64,000 bases of DNA from Crenobacter luteus (GCF_004345725.1 NZ_SLXG01000003.1:153810-217809), one strand, 5' to 3'; shown: positions 36,526 to 46,221, counted from the first letter of the stretch. Translations and numbers: made by a program. Notes: a model not told the origin generated them from the sequence alone.

Positions 36526-37497
36526 GTGCCGCGCGCCGACCTTCCCGCCTTCCCGCCCGTCCCGCTGCCCGCCTGGCACGCGCGGCTGTTGTCGCTCGCC
36601 CAGCCGGCGGTGCGCGACCTCGCCTTCCTGCTGACGGCGCCGACCGCCTGGGCCGCCTCGGCCAACCTCGACCCCGGGCGTCTGCTCGGTCCGGAGGGTT
36701 GGCCGAGGCTGCTCGAACTCGACGCCGAGCCGGCCGAGCTCGACGAATGGCTGCTCGCGCACCCGTCCGGCCGGCTCGGCCGCTACGCCGAGGTGCTGCT
36801 CGGCTACTGGTTCGCGCACGCGCCGCACGCCGAACTGGTCGCGCGCAACCTCGCGGTGCGCGACGCCGCGCACCGCACGCACGGCGAGTTCGACTTCCTG
36901 GTGCGGCTCGACGGCGAGCCGCTGCACGTCGAGCTGGCGAGCAAGTTCTACCTGATGATGGGCGAGCTGCCCGACAGCCTGATCGGCGCGAGCCTGCGCG
37001 ACGCGTGGCGGCTCAAGGCCGCCCGGCTCGAGCGTCAGCTCGCGCTGGCGCGCCACCCGCTGGCCGCGCCGCTGCTGCCGGCCGGCTTTGCGAAGGCGAA
37101 AAGCGTCGCGCGCGTCACCGGCTGGCTGTTCGCGCGCGACGGCCTCGCGCTGCCGGCGCCGCTGAACCCCGACGCGCCGCGCGGCTGGTTCGCGCCGCTG
37201 GCCGCGCGCTGGCCGCGCCGCGCCGAGGGCGGCCGCTGGCTGTGGCTGCCGCGCTTGCAATGGCTGGCGCCGGCGCGCGTACCGCTCGATGCGACCGGGG
37301 ACGAGGAGAGCTTGCGCGCGCGGCTGGCCGCCATCGACCGGCCGCAGCTGGTGGCCGAGCTGGTGCCGGCGGGCGACGGCGCGGCGGTCGAGGTCGCGCG
37401 CGGTTTCGTGCTGCCGCCGGGCTGGCCGCCGCCCGAGGCGCTCGCGCTCTTGCGCGCGCGCATGCTGCCGGAGCCGGCGTGGCAGGACGGCCGCTGA
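36526..37497 (+). CDS. DUF1853 family protein
   Basis: The 323-residue product resembles DUF1853 proteins of Proteobacteria, whose function is unknown. Supporting features: RLGRYAEVLLGYWF near residue 83, the conserved HGEFDFLVRLDGEPLHVELASKFYL block near 120 (ends shown), which looks like a nuclease-type E-x-D/E-x-K core (GEFDFL...HVELASKF), and a C-terminal half rich in W and R. The start is set at GTG 36526 after AAAGAGCC; no better ATG exists in frame. The gene begins 59 bases after trmJ. Its 3' end overlaps the following gene in another frame. The nuclease idea is my inference. Confidence 0.75.
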   Translation: MPRADLPAFPPVPLPAWHARLLSLAQPAVRDLAFLLTAPTAWAASANLDPGRLLGPEGWPRLLELDAEPAELDEWLLAHPSGRLGRYAEVLLGYWFAHAPHAELVARNLAVRDAAHRTHGEFDFLVRLDGEPLHVELASKFYLMMGELPDSLIGASLRDAWRLKAARLERQLALARHPLAAPLLPAGFAKAKSVARVTGWLFARDGLALPAPLNPDAPRGWFAPLAARWPRRAEGGRWLWLPRLQWLAPARVPLDATGDEESLRARLAAIDRPQLVAELVPAGDGAAVEVARGFVLPPGWPPPEALALLRARMLPEPAWQDGR

Positions 37498-38165
37498 CGG
37501 CGGCCGAGCGCGCGCTTGTCGCCGCGCTCTACCGCGACGCGATCGACCCGGCGCCGCTGCGCCTCGTCGGCCGCGCGCGCTTTCCCCTGTGGCGCCGGCC
37601 GCTGGCGTGGCGCAACACCCTGTGGCTGACCGCGCGCTGGTATCGCGACGACTACGCGGCCTGCCTCGCGCGCCTCGCCGCCGGCTCGGCCAACGTCGCC
37701 GAGATGGCCGCGCTGCACGTCTGGCTGCACGAGCTGGTGCACGTCTGGCAGGCGCAGCAGGGCGCGCCGCTGCTGTCGCGCGGCTTCCTGATCGGCGTCG
37801 CTGCTTCGCTTCCGTTCGCGACCGATCCCTACCAGTACGCGCTGGCCGGCCGCCGTTTCGCCGATTACGGTCTCGAACAGCAGGCGGCGCTGTGGTCGGA
37901 CTACCAGATGCTGAGCCTGCTGCCCGCCTCGGCGCCGCTCGCACACCGGCTGGCGCGCGACCACGTCGCGTGGCGGCGCGCGCTCGCGCGCGAGCGCGAC
38001 GCGGCGGCGGCGCTCGAAGCGCACCGCCCGGCACTCCTCGCGGACTACCGGGCGGTGTTGGCCGAGCCGCTCGCCGACCCGTGCTGCTACCGGGGGCAGG
38101 CGGCCTGTCTGGGGCGGCTGTCGCCGCTCACATCGGATTCGTGTTGGCGTTCGCGCAGCCGGTGA
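37479..38165 (+). CDS. Uncharacterised protein with HExxH motif, overlapping DUF1853
   Basis: Not assigned to a family. The frame from GTG 37479 gives 228 residues starting VAGRPLTAAERALVAALYRD. It contains HELVHVWQAQQG near residue 87, a zinc-metallopeptidase-like HExxH, followed by SRGFLIGVAASLPFATDPYQYAL and LEQQAALWSDYQ with a Glu that could be the third metal ligand. The HE-VHVWQ stretch resembles that of Vgr-related and DUF4157-type proteins. It overlaps the 3' end of the DUF1853 gene by 19 bases, suggesting coupling, and its 3' end overlaps the convergent fnr 3' end by 38 bases. Conserved W, H and Y content argues for a real protein. Confidence 0.65.
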   Translation: MAGRPLTAAERALVAALYRDAIDPAPLRLVGRARFPLWRRPLAWRNTLWLTARWYRDDYAACLARLAAGSANVAEMAALHVWLHELVHVWQAQQGAPLLSRGFLIGVAASLPFATDPYQYALAGRRFADYGLEQQAALWSDYQMLSLLPASAPLAHRLARDHVAWRRALARERDAAAALEAHRPALLADYRAVLAEPLADPCCYRGQAACLGRLSPLTSDSCWRSRSR

Positions 38166-38880
38166 CCAGCGCCTTCAGTTCGCCCGGCTGCACAAGCTGG
38201 ATGTGCTTGTGGTCGACCTTGATCCAGCCTTGCTGCTGCAGCTTGGACAGCGTGCGGCTGACGGTCTCGAGCTTGAGGCCGAGGAAGCTGCCGATTTCCT
38301 CGCGACTCATGCGCAGGATGAAGTCGTTGGCGGCGAAACCGCGGCTGGCGAGGCGCTGCGACAGGTTCAACAGGAAGGCGGCGATGCGCTCCTCGGCCTT
38401 CATATTGCCGAGCAGCAGCATCACGTTCTGGTCGCGCACGATCTCGCGGCTCATCAGCCGGTAGAAGTGGCGCTGCAGGCTGGGGATGTCGCGGCTGAGC
38501 TCCTCCATGCGGGTGAACGGCAGCTCGCACACCTCGCTGTCCTCGAGCGCGATCGCGTCGCAGCCGTGCAGGTTGGCCGAGATGCCGTCCAGGCCCATCA
38601 GTTCGCCGGACATGTGGAAGCCGGTCACCTGCTCGCGGCCGTCCTGGCTGGCGACCGTGGTCTTGAAGAAGCCGGTGCGCACCGCGAACAGCGACTTGAA
38701 GCTCTCGCCGCTGCGGAACAGGTGGTCGCCGCGCTTGAGCTTGCGGCTCTGGCGGATCACCGCGTCCAGTTGCGCCATCTCGTCGGGGTTGAGGCCGAGC
38801 GGCAGGCAAAGCTCGCGCAAGGAACAGTTCGAGCAACTGACTTTCAGCGAGGCGGGCGAGAAATGGATGGTATCGGCCAT
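38128..38880 (-). CDS. fnr: FNR-type anaerobic transcriptional regulator
   Basis: Crp/Fnr-family oxygen-responsive regulator with a 4Fe-4S cluster. The 250-residue protein has the ligand cysteines C16, C19, C25 (CSNCSLRELC) and C107 (LHGCDAI), the cyclic-nucleotide-like sensor domain, and a C-terminal helix-turn-helix (MSREEIGSFLGLKLETVSRTLSKL in part) with E-T-V-S-R, the FNR DNA-reading residues. It is divergent from hemN, and a TTGAC-N4-GTCAA palindrome lies between them, suggesting autoregulation. Its 3' end overlaps the convergent HExxH gene. Confidence 0.95.
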   Translation of the reverse strand: MADTIHFSPASLKVSCSNCSLRELCLPLGLNPDEMAQLDAVIRQSRKLKRGDHLFRSGESFKSLFAVRTGFFKTTVASQDGREQVTGFHMSGELMGLDGISANLHGCDAIALEDSEVCELPFTRMEELSRDIPSLQRHFYRLMSREIVRDQNVMLLLGNMKAEERIAAFLLNLSQRLASRGFAANDFILRMSREEIGSFLGLKLETVSRTLSKLQQQGWIKVDHKHIQLVQPGELKALVTGCANANTNPM

Positions 38881-38915
38881 GGGTGGTGCGGATTTCCTCG
38901 TGCAAAAGATCGCGC

Positions 38916-38929
38916 TTGACGTGGGTCAA
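38916..38929. promoter_or_regulatory. FNR box between fnr and hemN
   Basis: TTGAC-GTGG-GTCAA is a perfect palindrome close to the FNR consensus TTGAT-N4-ATCAA (8 of 10). It lies 36 bases upstream of fnr and 61 bases upstream of hemN. Control of both genes is inferred. Confidence 0.75.
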
Positions 38930-38989
38930 GGCGGCAAGGCGGGATCGGGTCCAAATTTAACGCCTATCCGTGCTTTTGTCATTGCCGCC

Positions 38990-40402
38990 GTGAACACCGC
39001 CCCGACCCCCTTTTCGCCCGCCCGCTTCGAGTTCGACCGCGCGCTGATCGAACGCCTCGCCGGCCACGGCCCGCGCTACACCTCGTACCCGAGCGCCGAC
39101 CGCTTCACGGCCGACTTCGGCGAAAAGGACTACCGCGCCAGGCTGGCGCGGCGCGCGATCGGCGCGCTGCACGCGCGGCCGCTGTCGCTGTACGTGCACC
39201 TGCCGTTCTGCAACACCATCTGCTACTACTGCGGCTGCAACAAGATCATCACCAAGGATACGCGCCGCGCCGACGCCTACCTCGACGACCTGGAGCGCGA
39301 GATCGCGCTGGTGGCCGCCGCGCTCGGGCCGCGCGAGAAGGTGATCCAGCTGCACTTCGGCGGCGGCACGCCGACCTTCCTGTCCGACGCGCAGCTGACG
39401 CGGCTGGTGGGGCTGCTGAGCGAGCGCTTCGACTTCCTGCCCGAGGCCGAACGCTCGATCGAGATCGACCCGCGCAAGGTCGACGCCGACACGGTCTTCC
39501 TCCTGGCCGGCCTCGGCTTCAACCGCATGAGCATCGGCGTGCAGGACTTCGACCCGCAGGTTCAGGAGGCGGTCAACCGCGTGCAGAGCGAGCAAGAGAC
39601 GCTGGCGGTGATGAACGCCGCGCGCCGCGCCGGCTTCAAGTCGATCAGCGTCGACCTGATCTACGGCCTGCCGCGCCAGAGCGTCGCGAGCATGGCGCGC
39701 ACCGTCGAGCGGGTGGTCGCCGCCGGCCCCGACCGCATCGCGCTCTACCACTACGCGCACCTGCCGTCGCTGTTTCCGCCGCAGCGGCGCATCGTCGACG
39801 CCGAACTGCCGTCGCCGGGCGTCAAGCTCGACATCCTGCAGGCCTCGGTCGCGCAGCTGTCGGCCGCCGGCTACCTGTTCATCGGCATGGACCACTTCGC
39901 GCTGCCCTCCGACGAGCTGGCGGTCGCGTTGCGCCAGGGGCGGCTGCAGCGCAACTTCCAGGGCTATTCGACGCACGCCGACTGCGACCTGATCGGGCTC
40001 GGCGTGTCGGCGATCGGCCAGATCGGCGGCGCCTACGTGCAGAACGCCAAGGACCTCGATGCCTACCGCGCGGCGCTGGCCGACGGCCGGCTGCCGGTGA
40101 TGCGCGGCCTGGCGCTGTCGGGCGATGACATTCTGCGCCGCAGCGTGATCCAGGCGCTGATGTGCCGCTTCTCGCTGTCGATCGAGGCGATCGAGCAGAC
40201 GCACGGCATCGTGTTCGCCGACTACTTCGCCGCCGAGATGCCGGCGATCCGCGCCTTCGCCGACGAGGGGCTGCTGACCTTCGACGGCGACTTCCTGATG
40301 GTCGAGCCGCGCGGCCGCTTCCTGATCCGCAACATCGCGATGGTGTTCGACCGCCACCTGCGCGAGAAGGCCAGCGGCGCGCGCTACTCGCAGACCGTCT
40401 GA
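38990..40402 (+). CDS. hemN: Oxygen-independent coproporphyrinogen III dehydrogenase
   Basis: Radical-SAM enzyme that converts coproporphyrinogen III to protoporphyrinogen IX without oxygen. The 470-residue protein has GPRYTSYPSADRF near residue 28, the cluster motif CNTICYYCGC near 74 (Cx3Cx2CxC), FGGGTPTFLS, MSIGVQDFDPQVQEAVNRVQ, and DLIYGLPRQ. The start is set at GTG 38990 because no ATG is near; the family N-terminus follows within 10 residues. It lies opposite fnr across an FNR-like palindrome, which fits anaerobic induction. A strong terminator follows. Confidence 0.95.
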   Translation: MNTAPTPFSPARFEFDRALIERLAGHGPRYTSYPSADRFTADFGEKDYRARLARRAIGALHARPLSLYVHLPFCNTICYYCGCNKIITKDTRRADAYLDDLEREIALVAAALGPREKVIQLHFGGGTPTFLSDAQLTRLVGLLSERFDFLPEAERSIEIDPRKVDADTVFLLAGLGFNRMSIGVQDFDPQVQEAVNRVQSEQETLAVMNAARRAGFKSISVDLIYGLPRQSVASMARTVERVVAAGPDRIALYHYAHLPSLFPPQRRIVDAELPSPGVKLDILQASVAQLSAAGYLFIGMDHFALPSDELAVALRQGRLQRNFQGYSTHADCDLIGLGVSAIGQIGGAYVQNAKDLDAYRAALADGRLPVMRGLALSGDDILRRSVIQALMCRFSLSIEAIEQTHGIVFADYFAAEMPAIRAFADEGLLTFDGDFLMVEPRGRFLIRNIAMVFDRHLREKASGARYSQTV

Positions 40403-40417
40403 CGCGTGTCGCCCACG

Positions 40418-40450
40418 AAAAAAGCCCGGCCATGGCTGCCGGGCTTTTTT
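40418..40450. terminator. Bidirectional terminator between hemN and the RND pump gene
   Basis: A 13-bp stem, A6GCCCGGC (40418-40430) with GCCGGGCT6 (40438-40450), has a 7-base loop. It lies between convergent genes. Confidence 0.9.
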
Positions 40451-40468
40451 GCGGGTCGGGCGGGTGGC

Positions 40469-43400
40469 TCAGGCCCGCTGCGCGTGGCCGTTCAGCCGCG
40501 CGAGCAGCGCGCGCACGCGGCTGCGCAGCCCGTCCAGATAGGTGTAGACCACCGGCACCACGATCAGCGTCAGCACGGTCGAGGTGACCATGCCGCCGAT
40601 GATCGCGTGCGCCATCGGCGCGCGCGTCTCCGAGCCTTCGCCGCCGCCGAGCGCCAGCGGCAGCATGCCGAAGATCATCGCCAGGCTGGTCATCATGATC
40701 GGGCGCAAGCGCACGCGGCCGGCCTCGACGATCGCGGCGCGCCGCTCCATGCCGTCGCGGCGCGCCTGGTTGATGAAGTCGACCAGGAGGATGCCGTTCT
40801 TGGCCGCCAGGCCCATCAGCATCACGATGCCGATCACCGAGAACATGTTCAGCGTGCTGCCGAACAGCAGCAGACCGACGAAGACGCCGACGAAGGCCAA
40901 GGGCAGCGACACCATGATCGTCACCGGCAGCGTGAAGCTCCTGAATTGCGCGGCGAGGATCAGGTAGATGAAGATCACCCCCATCGCCAGCGCCTGCACC
41001 GCGTAGCCGAGCGACTCGGCCATGTCCTTCTGCTCGCCTTCCTGGTTCAGCGTCACCCCCGGCGGCAGCTTGACGTCCTGGAGCAGCTTGCCGACGTCGG
41101 CGAACACCGCGCTCGACTCGCGGCCGGTGATGTTGGCGGTGATCGTCACCTCGCGCTGCAGGTTCACGCGGTCGATCTGGCGCGGGCTCTCGGCTGCGCG
41201 GCGCTCGGTGACGCTCGACAGCGGCACCATGTTGGCCGAGCCGTCGTCGCGACGGCTGCCGGGCACGGTCAGCACGTCGAGCAGTTCGGCGGCGCGCTCG
41301 TGGCGCGGCACCTGCAGCCTGACGTCGTAGTTCTCGCCGTCGGGCGCCTCCCAGGTGGTGACCGCGTTGCCGGCCAAGAGCGTCGACAGCGTGTCGCCGA
41401 CCGCGGCGAGGTCGATGCCGAGGCTGCCGGCCGCGTCGCGCCGCACCGACAGGTCGAGCGCCGGGTCGGCGTCGGCGAGGCTGCTCTCGACGTCGCTGAC
41501 GCCGGGCACCGTCGCCAGCCGCGCGGCCAGCGCCTTCGCCGCCGCCTCGAGCACGCGCACGTCGCCGCCCCTCAGGCCGATGCTGACCGGCTTGCCGCCC
41601 GGGCCGTGCTTGCCCAGTTCCTCGACCGACGCGACCTGGATGCCGGCGACGCGCTCGGCGCGCTCGCGCGCGGCGGCCATCAGTACGAACAGGTCGCGCT
41701 CGCGATCGGCCTTGCCGCCGACGTCGACCACCAGCCGCGCCTCGGTCTTGCCGGCGCCGAAGCGGCCGCCGGCGACGCTGATGCTGACCGACTTCACCTC
41801 GGGCAGCTCGCGCAGCCCCTTCTCGACCTGGCGCGCCTTGGCCTCGGTGTACTCGAGCGGGCTGCCCGGCGCGGTCTTGAAGGTCAGCGCGAACTCGCCC
41901 TGGTCGCTCTTGGGGATGAATTCGCCGCCGATCACCGGCACCAGCATGAAGCTGCCGACCAAGAGCGCGAGCGCGCCGGCGATCACGGTCTTGCGGTGGT
42001 CGAGCGCCCAGCCTATCGCCGTGCCGTAGCGGCCGGCGAGCTTGTCGAGCGAGCCTTCGAACCAGTCGAGCGCGCGGCCGAGCGGGCCCTTGTGCGCGTC
42101 GCCGTGGTGGTGCGGGTCGTGCCAGATGCTCGACAGCATCGGGTCGAGCGTGAAGCTGACCAGCATCGAGATCAGCACCGCGACCGTCACGGTGAGGCCG
42201 AACTGGTGAAAGAACTTGCCGATGATGCCGCCCATGAAGCCGACCGGCAGGAACACCGCGACGATGACCAGCGTGGTCGCCAGCACCGCCAGGCCGATCT
42301 CGCGCGTGCCCTCGAGCGCGGCGGCGCGGTGATCCTTGCCCATGTTCGCGTGGCGCACGATGTTCTCGCGCACCACGATGGCGTCGTCGATCAACAGGCC
42401 GACCGACAGCGACAGCGCCATCAGCGTCATCATGTTCAGCGTGAAGCCCATCGCCTGCACCGCGAACAGCGTGCCGATCAGCGCGACCGGCAGCGTCAGC
42501 CCGGTGATCACCGTGCTGCGCCAGGAGCCGAGGAAGAGGAACACGATCAGCACGGTAAGCGCAGCGCCCTCGATCAGGCTGTCGCGCACCTCGGACAGCG
42601 AGCGGCGCACGTCGTCGGATTTGTCGTAGCTGACCTTGACCGCGGTGCCGGCCGGCATCAGCGGCCGCATCTCGTCCATCACCTTTTTCACGCCGTCGGC
42701 GACCGCGACGACGTTGGCGCCGCGCGCGGCGCGCACGTCGAGGCCGACCGACGGCCGGCCGTCGATCAGCGATAGGCTGTCCTTCTCGGCCTCGGCATCC
42801 ATGACGGTGGCGACGTCGGACAGCCGGATCGGTGCGCCGTCGCGCCAGGCCAGCGTCAGCCGCGCGAAGTCGTCGACCGTCTTGAGCTTGCCGCTCAGCC
42901 GCACCGCCAGTTCGTTGCCGGCGGTGTTGACCGAGCCGGTCGGGAAGTCCTGGTTGGCGGTGCGGATCGCGTTCGCGACGTCGGACACCGACAGACCGAC
43001 CGCCTCGAGCCGGTAGGGGTCGAGGTCGACGCGGATCTCGCGCCGCGCGCCGCCGACGCGCTTGACCTCGCCGACGCCGGACACCGTTTGCAGGCGTTTT
43101 TTCAGCACCTTGTCGACCCAGCTGGTCAGGTCCTTGAGGTCGCGGTCGGGCGAGGTCAGCGCGAACGAGATCAAGGGCGCGTCGTTCGGGTTCAGTTGCG
43201 AGACGGTCGGCGACTGGATCTCGCGCCGAAAGCCGCCTTGCACCGCCGAGATGCGGTCGCGCACGTCCTGCAGCGCGACGGTCGGGTCGGTCGACAGCTC
43301 GAACTCGACCACCACGGTCGACGAACCCTCGAAGGAGTAGGAGCGGATGGCCTTGATGCCGTTGATGGTGTTCAGCGACTCCTCGACCGGCCGGCTGACC

Positions 43401-43585
43401 TCGCTCTCGACCACCTCGGGCGAGGCGCCGGGGTAGGCGACCGAGACGACGGCGATCGGGAAGCGGATGTCGGGAAACTCCTCGAGCGGCAAGCGCTTGA
43501 CCGAGAACAGGCCGAGCACCAGCAGCACCAGCATCAGCACGGCGGCGAAGTAGGGGTTCTGGATGCTGATTCGGGTGAGCCACAT
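40469..43585 (-). CDS. RND-family efflux pump inner-membrane transporter
   Basis: Proton-driven inner-membrane pump of the hydrophobe/amphiphile RND family. The 1038-residue protein starts [20 protein letters not shown] and has the two-fold RND plan: helix 1, a large periplasmic loop, helices 2-6 with the proton-relay region [18 protein letters not shown] near residue 400 (Asp-Asp), a second large loop, and a C-half with [18 protein letters not shown] (Lys relay). The cytosolic end is short (RLNGHAQRA). It lies 33 bases after the adaptor gene, both downstream of mltA. No outer-membrane channel gene is in the window. Substrates unknown. Confidence 0.94.
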   Translation of the reverse strand: MWLTRISIQNPYFAAVLMLVLLVLGLFSVKRLPLEEFPDIRFPIAVVSVAYPGASPEVVESEVSRPVEESLNTINGIKAIRSYSFEGSSTVVVEFELSTDPTVALQDVRDRISAVQGGFRREIQSPTVSQLNPNDAPLISFALTSPDRDLKDLTSWVDKVLKKRLQTVSGVGEVKRVGGARREIRVDLDPYRLEAVGLSVSDVANAIRTANQDFPTGSVNTAGNELAVRLSGKLKTVDDFARLTLAWRDGAPIRLSDVATVMDAEAEKDSLSLIDGRPSVGLDVRAARGANVVAVADGVKKVMDEMRPLMPAGTAVKVSYDKSDDVRRSLSEVRDSLIEGAALTVLIVFLFLGSWRSTVITGLTLPVALIGTLFAVQAMGFTLNMMTLMALSLSVGLLIDDAIVVRENIVRHANMGKDHRAAALEGTREIGLAVLATTLVIVAVFLPVGFMGGIIGKFFHQFGLTVTVAVLISMLVSFTLDPMLSSIWHDPHHHGDAHKGPLGRALDWFEGSLDKLAGRYGTAIGWALDHRKTVIAGALALLVGSFMLVPVIGGEFIPKSDQGEFALTFKTAPGSPLEYTEAKARQVEKGLRELPEVKSVSISVAGGRFGAGKTEARLVVDVGGKADRERDLFVLMAAARERAERVAGIQVASVEELGKHGPGGKPVSIGLRGGDVRVLEAAAKALAARLATVPGVSDVESSLADADPALDLSVRRDAAGSLGIDLAAVGDTLSTLLAGNAVTTWEAPDGENYDVRLQVPRHERAAELLDVLTVPGSRRDDGSANMVPLSSVTERRAAESPRQIDRVNLQREVTITANITGRESSAVFADVGKLLQDVKLPPGVTLNQEGEQKDMAESLGYAVQALAMGVIFIYLILAAQFRSFTLPVTIMVSLPLAFVGVFVGLLLFGSTLNMFSVIGIVMLMGLAAKNGILLVDFINQARRDGMERRAAIVEAGRVRLRPIMMTSLAMIFGMLPLALGGGEGSETRAPMAHAIIGGMVTSTVLTLIVVPVVYTYLDGLRSRVRALLARLNGHAQRA

Positions 43586-43618
43586 GGTCGGAAAACCTCG
43601 GAGGCGCGCACGGGCGCG

Positions 43619-44707
43619 TTAGCGGGGGGCGGCCAGCGGCAGCTTCACCGCGTCGCCGAGCTGCATGCCGATCAGTTCGGCGACGACGACGGACTGGCCG
43701 GGCACGACGCCGGACACCGCGACGCGGCGCTCGGCGTCCGACTCGAGCTCGACCTTGACCGGCGCGCGCGCGAGCCGGCCGTTCTTGACCACCATCACCC
43801 ACGGCGCCGCGCCGCGCTCGCGCACGCTGCCGGCCGGCAGCACGACGAGGTCGTCGCGTTCGGCCAGCACGATGCCGCCGCGCGCGAACTGGCCGGCCTT
43901 GAGCCGGCCGTCGGGGTTGGCGACGCGCAGGTAGGCCTCGAAGGTGCGGGTGCTGCTCGATGCGACCGGGTTGACGCGCACGACGTTGGCCGAGAACTCG
44001 CCCGGCAGCCCCTCGACGGTGAAGCGCGCGCGCAGGCCCGGCACCACCGCCGCGCCTTCGCGCGCCGACAGGCTGGCGACGATCTCGAGCTCGGACAGGT
44101 CGGCGACGCCGAACAGCTTTTCGTTGCGTGCGACGCGCTCGCCGGGGTTCTTCGCGCGTTCGTAGACGACGCCGGCGATCGGCGCGCGCACGACGGCGTC
44201 GGACAGCTCCTCGCGCGCGCGCTTCAGTTGCGCCTGTTGCGCGCGCAGCGAGCCGGCCTGCACCGCGAAGTCGCTCTCGAGTTCGTCGAGCGCGAGCTTG
44301 GAGATGAAGCCGCGGGCGAACAGTTCGCGCTGGCGGTCGAGCTTGACGCGGGCGAGTCCGAGCCGGGCCTGCTGGTTGGCCAGCTGCGCTTCCTGCTCGG
44401 CGACCGTCTGCCTGAGCGTCTCGCTCTCGACGACGGCGAGCACCTGGCCGCGCCGCACCGGCTGGCCGGCGCGCACGGTGACCTCGGCCAAGGTGCCCTC
44501 GACGCGCGCGGCGACCAGCGCCTCGTTCAGCGGCTTGAGCGTGCCGGTGAACGGCGCGCTGCGCGCGAGCGGCTCGGCGCGCGCCTCGACGATGTCGCTC
44601 GCATCCAGCAGACGGGCGGTCGCGGCGGGCCGGGGCGGCTCGCTCTTGCCGCAGCCGGCCAGCAGCAGCGCGACGGTGGCGATCAACAGGGAGGGCGTCG
44701 GTTTCAT
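43619..44707 (-). CDS. RND efflux periplasmic adaptor (membrane fusion protein), lipoprotein
   Basis: Periplasmic subunit linking an RND pump to an outer-membrane channel. The 362-residue protein begins MKPTPSLLIATVALLLAGCGKSE: a lipoprotein signal with lipobox LAGC (Cys19). Then come a lipoyl/barrel-sandwich half (EVTVRAGQPVRRGQVLAVVE), a coiled-coil hairpin (EAQLANQQARLGLARVKLDRQRELF in part), the second half-motif VVRAPIAGVVYERAKNPGERV, and beta-barrel and membrane-proximal domains. It starts 8 bases after the mltA stop, so transcription probably runs mltA-adaptor-pump. Confidence 0.93.
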   Translation of the reverse strand: MKPTPSLLIATVALLLAGCGKSEPPRPAATARLLDASDIVEARAEPLARSAPFTGTLKPLNEALVAARVEGTLAEVTVRAGQPVRRGQVLAVVESETLRQTVAEQEAQLANQQARLGLARVKLDRQRELFARGFISKLALDELESDFAVQAGSLRAQQAQLKRAREELSDAVVRAPIAGVVYERAKNPGERVARNEKLFGVADLSELEIVASLSAREGAAVVPGLRARFTVEGLPGEFSANVVRVNPVASSSTRTFEAYLRVANPDGRLKAGQFARGGIVLAERDDLVVLPAGSVRERGAAPWVMVVKNGRLARAPVKVELESDAERRVAVSGVVPGQSVVVAELIGMQLGDAVKLPLAAPR

Positions 44708-44715
44708 CGCAAGTC

Positions 44716-45969
44716 CTAGACGGGTAGCACTTCGTGCGGGCGCACGCCGTTGGGCAGCAGGATCCACAGCCGGCCCTGCTGCTTCATGCGGCCGGCGTAA
44801 AGGCCCGCCTCGCTACCGAAGCCCCAGAAGAAGTCGGCGCGTACCGCGCCGCGGATCGCGCCGCCGGTGTCCTGCGCGTGCATCAGCCGCACCAGCGGTT
44901 CACTCGACAGCGGCCAGGTGGTCGACAGCAGCACCGGCGCGCCCAGCGGCACGTAGCGCGGGTCGATCGCGATGCTGTAGCCGTCGGTCAGCGGCACGCC
45001 GAGCGCGCCCAGCGGCCCCGAACCGGTATCGGCCAGCGGGCGGAAGAACACGTAGCTCGGGTTCTGGTTGAACAGCTCCTGGCGGCGCTCGGGGTGGGCC
45101 TTGATCCACGCCTGGATGCCCTGCATCGACGCGTCGGCGACCGTCAGCTCGCCGCGCTCGATCAGCACCTTGCCGATCGACTGGTAGCCGTGGCCGTTCT
45201 GCTCGGCGTAGCCGACGCGCAGGAAGCTGCCGTCCTCGAGCTGGATGCGGCCCGAGCCCTGCACCTGCAGGAAGAACAGCTCGGTGGCGTCCTCGACCCA
45301 GGCGAGCACCGGCGCGCCGGCCAGGCCCTGGCCGGCCTCGAGTTCGGCGCGGCTGTAGTAGGGGAGCACGCGGTCGCCGGCGACGCGGCCCCTGAGGCGC
45401 GTGGTGCGCGCGTCGGGCTTGAAATCGGCCGGCACCAGCCGGTACTCGCCGGCCGACGGCTCGCTCTTGCCGGGGACGACGGCGAGCTTGTTGCCGGCGG
45501 CGCGGCGCACGACCAGCTGCGCCGCGTTGCGCTCGGCCGCGCCCACGTCGAGCGTGACGAGGTCGGCCGGCACGCCGTAGACCGGGTAGGGGGTGCGCGC
45601 GCTCTTGACGCGGCTGCCGGCCAGCAGCGGCTCGTAGTAGCCGGTGATCAGGCCGGTGTCGCGCGCCTGGTCCTCGATCTTCCAGGCGGTGAAGCGCGTC
45701 TCGAAGAAGCGCCGTACCGCGTCGCCGTCGGCGGCGTCGAGTGCGGCGGCGTCGCGGCAGGTGTCGCTCCACTGCGGTTTCCGGGCGAGCGCCTTGCAGC
45801 TTTGCCGCAGCGCCGTGAGGCTGTCGAGCTGCTGCGCGCGGCCCCAGTCGGGTATGGCGCTCAGCGCGGCGGGACGGTAGTCGACCGTCGCCTTGGGCGG
45901 GGCGGTCGGGGTGGTGCTGCAGGCGGCCAGGAGGGCCAGCGGCAGGGCGAGGGCGAAAAGACGTTTCAT
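44716..45969 (-). CDS. mltA: Membrane-bound lytic murein transglycosylase A
   Basis: Outer-membrane lipoprotein that cleaves peptidoglycan glycan strands, forming 1,6-anhydro-muropeptides. The 417-residue protein has a lipobox (LLAACSTTP, Cys16), the MltA domain with LITGYYEPLLAGS near residue 110, VQGSGRIQLEDG and VGYAEQNGHGYQSIGKVL (near 250), and the C-terminal 3D domain containing the conserved Asp triad (YSIAIDPRYVPLGAPV, MHAQDTGGAIRGAVRADFFWG in part). It shares a transcript direction and an 8-base gap with the efflux adaptor gene; whether this is functional or only co-location is unknown. Confidence 0.95.
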   Translation of the reverse strand: MKRLFALALPLALLAACSTTPTAPPKATVDYRPAALSAIPDWGRAQQLDSLTALRQSCKALARKPQWSDTCRDAAALDAADGDAVRRFFETRFTAWKIEDQARDTGLITGYYEPLLAGSRVKSARTPYPVYGVPADLVTLDVGAAERNAAQLVVRRAAGNKLAVVPGKSEPSAGEYRLVPADFKPDARTTRLRGRVAGDRVLPYYSRAELEAGQGLAGAPVLAWVEDATELFFLQVQGSGRIQLEDGSFLRVGYAEQNGHGYQSIGKVLIERGELTVADASMQGIQAWIKAHPERRQELFNQNPSYVFFRPLADTGSGPLGALGVPLTDGYSIAIDPRYVPLGAPVLLSTTWPLSSEPLVRLMHAQDTGGAIRGAVRADFFWGFGSEAGLYAGRMKQQGRLWILLPNGVRPHEVLPV

Positions 45970-46075
45970 GTTCGGGTCGGTCGGTGGACGAAGCGCGAAG
46001 GGGCTATTCTACACCCGCGCCGGTGGCGCGGTCGGCCGGGTAGACCGTATGACTAGCGGCGAGTTCGCGCCGGAC

Positions 46076-46121
46076 AAAAAAAGGCGCCACCGGTAAGCGG
46101 CATGGGAAGCCGGTGGCGCCT
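46076..46121 (-). terminator. Terminator downstream of folE2
   Basis: On the minus strand AGGCGCCACCGG (46121-46110) pairs with CCGGTGGCGCCT (46093-46082) around a 16-base loop, followed by a T7 run. It lies about 100 bases after the folE2 stop; the gap 45970-46221 otherwise holds only the mltA upstream region. Confidence 0.85.
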
Positions 46122-46221
46122 GCCCCGCGGGAGGGTGGGGGGAAAGCGGGTGACGCGTGCGCGTCGTTCGTCGCCGGCCGCGCGGCCGGCCATTTCTGTC
46201 GGTTTGCCGCCGTGACGGTCT

